From Apoda limacodes (Eukaryota > Arthropoda > Insecta > Lepidoptera > Limacodidae), in the NCBI GenBank assembly GCA_946406115.1, contig OX291544.1:31079521-31143520 (forward strand): DNA of 64,000 bases. The letters run 5' to 3'. This document shows positions 58,329 through 64,000 of this stretch, piece after piece; the first letter of the stretch is position 1; the number at the start of each line of letters is the position of its first letter. Made by a program: the position numbers and the translations under genes. Under the pieces are notes generated by a model, which saw nothing but the letters and a program-made list of their open reading frames with translations, searched no databases and was not told the origin of the DNA.

Positions 58329-60654
58329 CTGGGAAAAAATGAAAAAAAAAATGTTTCAAATATGGGTGCATATTAGTAAGAAACATATTTTTATTTTTAA
58401 ATTAATCTACACGAGTATATTATTATAAAGGTCCGAATATCGAAATCGCTAAATTTGCATTTTCTTTACGTTTTGAGACCTAGAGAATCGTTTGATATCA
58501 TTTTTAGACTGATCTGTGTGTGTGTGTGTGTGTGTATGTATGATATCGCAATATCCAATGGACCTAATTTCTCTCATGACCATATCAATCGAAACGCCAC
58601 GTCATGACTTAGATCTGAAAAGAGTGTGGGCAAAATCGGTCTTTGAGTTTGTTATCGCTGAAAAACTGTTTTTTTTAAAGAAGCCAAAATTATCTTTATC
58701 TGTTAATTCTCAAACATAAAAAAAAAGTTTCTCGTGCGGTACTTCCTACCGAACTAATTTTTTAGTAAAATAAGTTAAAAAATTTAATTTTTTTGGCACA
58801 CTGCTGTGTACCTATATAAAAAGATTGCAACCTACGATAAGGAATAATCGGATTTCAATACGTCACCAAAATCAACGTTTACTGCTTATCAAAAAACCTT
58901 TCCTAAAGAAGTAGGTACTCTGTGCCTAAAGTGGCAAGTGGCTGCGGTACAGTTGGATACATCCGCTCTACTTCTGTTCTCATCTATTTAATAGACGCTA
59001 TATTTATCAGGCCCATCTAACAGTGGATTGAGCTTTTTAACTGCCTGAATCCTTTCTGGAATTAATGGCGTCTGTTGTATATGTAACCTGCCCTCTGCTT
59101 ATTATTAGAGCTATGTCGATTAAGTAGTTACTAGCTCGATTTCCTAACTCCGGACCACATGGCCCCGAAAATTTATATTCTTTAGGATAGTATACGCATA
59201 TACCTAATACAGCTACCAGAATACACTCTTTATTAACTATTGAAACTATCACCAGTCGTGTCAGAAGTTGACATTTGATGGGACCTTCGTCTTGGGTGAG
59301 TTCATCCTAAGTCTAGCATTTCGATCTATAAGGTAAACTAATTTAAAAAAAAAAGTTTTGATGAATAACAATTAATTTATATTCATTCATGTTCAGATAT
59401 CCGTGTGTTATATAAGGACACTGCGACGACGACGACGCGCCCTGAAAAACATAATTTAGGATTTCCTTTTCAAAATGAGTTTTTGATGACAAATTAAAAT
59501 ATATAGTGGCGCCACAACTAGATGAGCATAAATGTTTGTCGCACTCAGAGATTTACCAACCGAACGTCACCGAGTATTTATGTGACACATTATGAAGGTT
59601 ATTTTATTTTTACTACAGAGCGATAATAAACAAAATAAATGTGACTAGCATGCAACATCGAGATATTTCTCTTACTAAAATTTTTACGATCTTCGCGTAA
59701 GAAAACTTCATGCTTTGACATACATCTTCCGTTTCACTTCGCTAATGAACCAATTCTTACGGTCTTAATAAAAAAAAAACAATAACGGTGAAGGGGATTT
59801 ATAAAGATTACAATATGACTAAGAATAATACGGTTTTTGCTTGGAAAACGGCAGAATATAAAATTGGGTATTAAAAGATGAATGAAATTCTGTATGTGGG
59901 AGGGAATCACAATTTATATAAAACGCTACGTAGTCTTGTTTTTTAAAGAAAATATTATATTGTACACATTGTTACAGATAAAAGTAGTGAAATTTTGTTT
60001 TCGATTTGTTAAATACATATAATTAGCGATTAAAATTAAATTATATTTTATTCTTTACAAGCAGACATCATGCAGTCTCCACTCATCTTATTAATAATTA
60101 AATCTTACATGCTGCATTTAAAAATCATTTAATAACTCGCTTGGTTCTCAGGTGAAGCCAAACACAATAAAAATATGATATACCAAGCAATAAATATAAC
60201 AAAATGTGTTTGGTCACAGAATTGGTAGTAGTATGAGGTTGTGGTAGAAGTTTTATATTGTTATACTATTGCGTTTGAAATATCGAAGATTTTTTCCTTG
60301 AGCTAAAAAAATTCATCAGGCTAAAAAATATAAAAACTAGTACTGTTCCAATCATGACTTGTGCAAAAATTTGATTATGTTAATTTTATTTACCTTAAGT
60401 TTCGTAAAATTAAAACAAAATTAAGTATATCACTAGTTCGTAAAAGATCTTTATATTGTCAGAAATTAGCTCGAAGCTAGTGGCTCAGAGAAAGAATTTT
60501 ATTTTATTTAAGTACAGTACAGATATTTATTTTAGTACAGCCCGGAAAATAAACAGATAAAAAACCGAAAGATAATAAGTGTCTTGTCATTCATAATATT
60601 AAGCCTACCTTAAAAATGAAACATTGAGTATACTTTTAGGCAGTTCAATAAATA
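58329..60654. other. Sequence 5' of the first recovered Grip exon
   Basis: No upstream Grip exon could be recognised; the missing part should encode the PDZ1 ligand loop. A (TG)n run lies at about 58,515-58,534. Short ORFs on both strands are unremarkable. Confidence 0.45.
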
Positions 60655-60893
60655 AACCTCCTGAAAACCACACGTACAGTGCTGTTTCAGAGAAACTTCC
60701 TCCCGCGAACGCTTAGGTTATGGAGTGAGCTCGCTACCTACAGTATGTGGTTCTTCACGTAAGAAGTTTTTAGATTTTTGAGGGGTCAGCAACAAGCGAG
60801 TGATGCTCTAGGTGTTATAAGTGTCCATAGGCTGCGGCAACTGCTTATTACCATCAGGCGGACCGTACGTTTGTTTGCCATCTTAGGGTTATA
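60655..60893 (+). mobile_element. Family A 3' end, forward
   Basis: From CTGTTTCAGAGAAACTTCCT to the terminus GTTTGCCATCTTAGGGTTAT followed by an A-rich tail with ACAAAAACAAAAAC repeats. Confidence 0.8.
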
Positions 60894-61231
60894 AAAAAAA
60901 AACAAAAACAAAAACATTAAATATATAGTCCTAGAAAAGTTTGAATATCTGCATTCGAAAATCATATTATTATGCTAGTAGTTTCCAGTAACGTTTGCTT
61001 ATGAAATCATTCATATTTTATTTTTATATATATAATTTACTTTGAGCTTATAACAAAATAAATTAAAATTATGTAAATAGAGAAAAAAATTCAACAAGTT
61101 TTGCCAATACTTAGAGAAATTTTTGCTGTTCAGTCAAATTTAAAATGATTTCAAATTTATGTAATCTTGTTGTATTTGTTATTATTATAATTTCACAAAC
61201 TGCGATGAATTATCTGTTCAACACAATTAAC

Positions 61232-62861
61232 GGAATATTTACCTTTAATTCAATAATATCAAATAAAAGTTAAATTGTACCAACGGATCATTATTGTAAA
61301 ATACTAGGAACAAACCGCGTTTCTGAACGTTTCAATAAAATTTTGTTAGTAAATAGTTTTGAAAAAAAAAAAAAACATTTTGAGCGCAGCTTTTGTAGGA
61401 CACAAATACCCTTTCCGATCAAGTGAGATGAAAAAATTCCTAACGTTTGTCGCTACGCTCTGGATTTGATTTTTGATTGTAAAATCTTAGAATCCTTCCT
61501 TTACTCGATATTTTATACAAGCAAATAACGTCTATATAACAAATATAACTTGTGCACGCCTACTATTTGCTAACATTTGGGTGAAAAGCTGAAGGCCATT
61601 TTTTGACATTCGACAGATGAACTATTGGAATGTAATGGATTTTGAGTTGTCTATTAAAAACACCTTTAGAAGAAACGATTTATTCGAATGTAATTCTCAA
61701 ATTTAAATAACGGTCAAGAAGACATACAATAAAATTGGAGTAACTGCATTATCAAAAATCGTGCCTTGAGTTCCAATCTTTGTGGTCACACTTTTTTTTT
61801 TTTTTTAATTGTGTAACAATCCTGTGTAATTAATAGATTTTTTGTTACTTTTTATTTTTTTGTTTTTTATCCATGACGGAAGACGGTATCAGCATTCAGG
61901 GTAATGTGCATTTATATTTATGTTACATTGCCTTGTTAGGGTTCCGTAGTCAACAATGAACCCTTATAGTTTCGCCATGTCCGTCCGTCCATCTGTCCGG
62001 CGGCTTAGTTCAAAAAATACTAATACGAGAAAGCTGAAATTTGGCAGGAATATTTACCTTTAATTCAATAATATCAAATAAAAGTTAAATTGTACCAACG
62101 GATCATTATTGTAAAATACTAGGAACAAACCGCGTTTCTGAACGTTTCAATAAAATTTTGTTAGTAAATAGTTTTGAAAAAAAAAAAAAACATTTTGAGC
62201 GCAGCTTTTGTAGGACACAAATACCCTTTCCGATCAAGTGAGATGAAAAAATTCCTAACGTTTGTCGCTACGCTCTGGATTTGATTTTTGATTGTAAAAT
62301 CTTAGAATCCTTCCTTTACTCGATATTTTATACAAGCAAATAACGTCTATATAACAAATATAACTTGTGCACGCCTACTATTTGCTAACATTTGGGTGAA
62401 AAGCTGAAGGCCATTTTTTGACATTCGACAGATGAACTATTGGAATGTAATGGATTTTGAGTTGTCTATTAAAAACACCTTTAGAAGAAACGATTTATTC
62501 GAATGTAATTCTCAAATTTAAATAACGGTCAAGAAGACATACAATAAAATTGGAGTAACTGCATTATCAAAAATCGTGCCTTGAGTTCCAATCTTTGTGG
62601 TCACACTTTTTTTTTTTTTTTAATTGTGTAACAATCCTGTGTAATTAATAGATTTTTTGTTACTTTTTATTTTTTTGTTTTTTATCCATGACGGAAGACG
62701 GTATCAGCATTCAGGGTAATGTGCATTTATATTTATGTTACATTGCCTTGTTAGGGTTCCGTAGTCAACAATGAACCCTTATAGTTTCGCCATGTCCGTC
62801 CGTCCATCTGTCCGGCGGCTTAGTTCAAAAAATACTAATACGAGAAAGCTGAAATTTGGCA
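61232..62861. repeat. 815-bp tandem duplication, copies apparently identical
   Basis: Copy 1 is 61,232-62,046 and copy 2 is 62,047-62,861, both starting GGAATATTTACCTTTAATTC. Every block I compared is identical, including runs of 14 A and 15 T. The word GGAATAT appears at both outer boundaries and at the junction, a 7-base microhomology. Confidence 0.93.
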
Positions 62862-63520
62862 GGAATATACACATTGATCAAGCCGATAAAGTGGTAAAAT
62901 AAAATCTTTGAAAAAAAATTTTTTTTAGGGTACCCTACACCTACGTGAAGAGGAGATGTAATTTATTTTTCTCGTCTTCGAGATGAGACAATGGTAATCT
63001 CGTGGGGTATCGTTGGATAGGTATTCTAAAAGCATTTTTTGATTTAGGGCTCCGTTTGCGAAACATTTAGCTTTAAAGTACTAAATTTTATTAGAGTCAA
63101 GGATCCCCCCCCCCCACCCTCTACCAGCAAAAGTGTAGTATTTGGGAATGTAAAAAAAATTACGGTGGTAGTGCATAATATAATGAATTTAAAAGGAAAA
63201 CTATCACGGCTTAGTACACTTTACAGGCTAACGAGTTATAGTCGACCAAGTTATAATATGTACTTACGTAGTGAAATTTTCGTACCAATTCCATTAAAAG
63301 TTACTTAAATGAAGTGGTACATCTGTAAAACAGGTATAAACGCTTGAAAGATTCACAGAATATTTAGTTATATGTTCACTTTAAAAATAAATTGAATTTA
63401 AATAAAACAAACATTTAAGGGGGGCTCCCATACCAGAAAAGTGATTTTTTTTGCCGTTTTTATAGACAATGGTACGGAACCCTTCGTGCGCGAGTCCGAC
63501 TCGCACTTGGCCGTTTTTTT
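61930..63520. repeat. Long dispersed repeat with GTTCCGTA start and GCGAGTCCGACTCGC end
   Basis: The start, GGGTTCCGTAGTCAACAATG, is inside the tandem duplication and so occurs twice. After the second copy it continues through AGGGTACCCTACACC, a C10 run at about 63,106-63,115 and ends GTACGGAACCCTTCGTGCGC, GAGTCCGACTCGCACTTGGC, CGTTTTTTTT. No coding content. I believe it is a common lepidopteran repeat type, from memory only. Confidence 0.6.
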
Positions 63521-63569
63521 TTAACGGAGCTTATTTTGATGTAGTTTGGAGAGTAAAGGAATGTGTTTT

Positions 63570-63775
63570 GGAGTTGTAGAACCACAGTTCCAGGTGTTTT
63601 TTTTAGAGATGAACTCACAAATTTGTGTTGCTTGTGCCTTAATTGGTTTAAATTGAACCAAGTATTTCATCTCCTGTTGGATTCCAAATCTCCAAGTATT
63701 TCATCACCTTGGACTGAGTGGTCTCTATTTTCGACACAAGTTTTTCGTGGCTTCCTTTCACAAGGGATCGTTTTG
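63570..63775 (-). mobile_element. Diverged family A RT fragment, reverse
   Basis: Read against 15,700-15,860 of the long copy: both carry CTTGTG, TTGGACAGA/TTGGACTGAG, GACACAAGT followed by a C/T-rich stretch and TTTCCCTCCAC/CTTCCTTTCAC. Alignment is by eye and the copy is strongly diverged. The long plus-strand ORF over this region is therefore probably chance. Confidence 0.45.
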
Positions 63776-63824
63776 CAATTGCAAAAAATGGTCTCAAATT
63801 GCAAAAAATGGTCTCAAATCCAGA
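63776..63824. repeat. 20-bp unit, two tandem copies
   Basis: ATTGCAAAAAATGGTCTCAA is repeated directly; the second copy is followed by ATCC. Confidence 0.85.
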
Positions 63825-64000
63825 TTATAAGTTATTTTTTGCTAGCAATAATGCGTTCTAAACCTTTCAAGCTCTGCCGTCTTCGTATTTCAAACGAAGA
63901 TACTATTAAACCACCACAAAGTACAAAATAAATAAATAAGCCCATTCTTCATTAATTTACACCACTTGTACATCTTTCATAAAAAAGTGATTTCCTGATC

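Noticed and set aside
63563..63931. A 122-codon plus-strand ORF
   Set aside because: It overlaps what looks like a diverged reverse family A fragment and a tandem repeat; the protein shows no recognisable features.

Overview
This is an AT-rich eukaryotic (insect) genomic window, most probably lepidopteran. The gene content is a spliced, seven-PDZ scaffold gene of the GRIP type plus a small MADF-BESS gene. The dispersed repeats also look lepidopteran: a non-LTR family whose 3' end recurs more than a dozen times, tRNA-derived SINEs, and repeats carrying the near-palindrome GCGAGTCCGACTCGC. Species cannot be named from the sequence alone. No prokaryotic operons, CRISPR arrays or rRNA are visible.

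Layout. 1-6.4 kb: decayed transposon remains (a gag-like ORF split by a small inverted-repeat element, the 3' tail of the main non-LTR family, a broken IS630/mariner-type transposase, an inverted-repeat element of about 595 bp, and an RTE-like C-terminus). 6.4-9.3 kb: no recognisable gene. 9.3-17.7 kb: a graveyard of non-LTR retrotransposons on both strands. It includes one long reverse-strand copy of the main family ('family A') with 5' region, endonuclease and part of the RT, and fragments of at least three other RT lineages. 17.7-37.5 kb: mostly AT-rich sequence without recognisable genes, with an RT relic, a large foldback, SINEs, a 437-bp tandem duplication and a PIF/Harbinger derivative with intact TTA target duplication.

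37.5-58.3 kb: the gene Grip on the minus strand. Fifteen coding exons with consistent GT/AG junctions and phases give 1,023 codons ending in a natural stop. They cover the second half of PDZ1 through PDZ7 and the C-terminus; the 5' end lies outside what I can identify, probably beyond the right edge. The first intron in the window (8.1 kb) holds, on the opposite strand, an intact two-exon gene for a 240-residue MADF-BESS protein (52,088-54,330). Other Grip introns carry family A tails and other dispersed repeats.

58.3-64 kb: no exon recognised. It holds a forward family A tail, a perfect-looking 815-bp tandem duplication, a long repeat ending in the GCGAGTC...GACTCGC motif, and a diverged family A fragment.

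Grip and the MADF-BESS gene are the only two genes I consider intact and functional. Everything else that codes is transposon debris. I found no convincing novel multi-gene system. The best leads are the nested antisense MADF-BESS gene, the palindromic subrepeats in the family A 5' region, the Harbinger derivative and the tandem/foldback structures.
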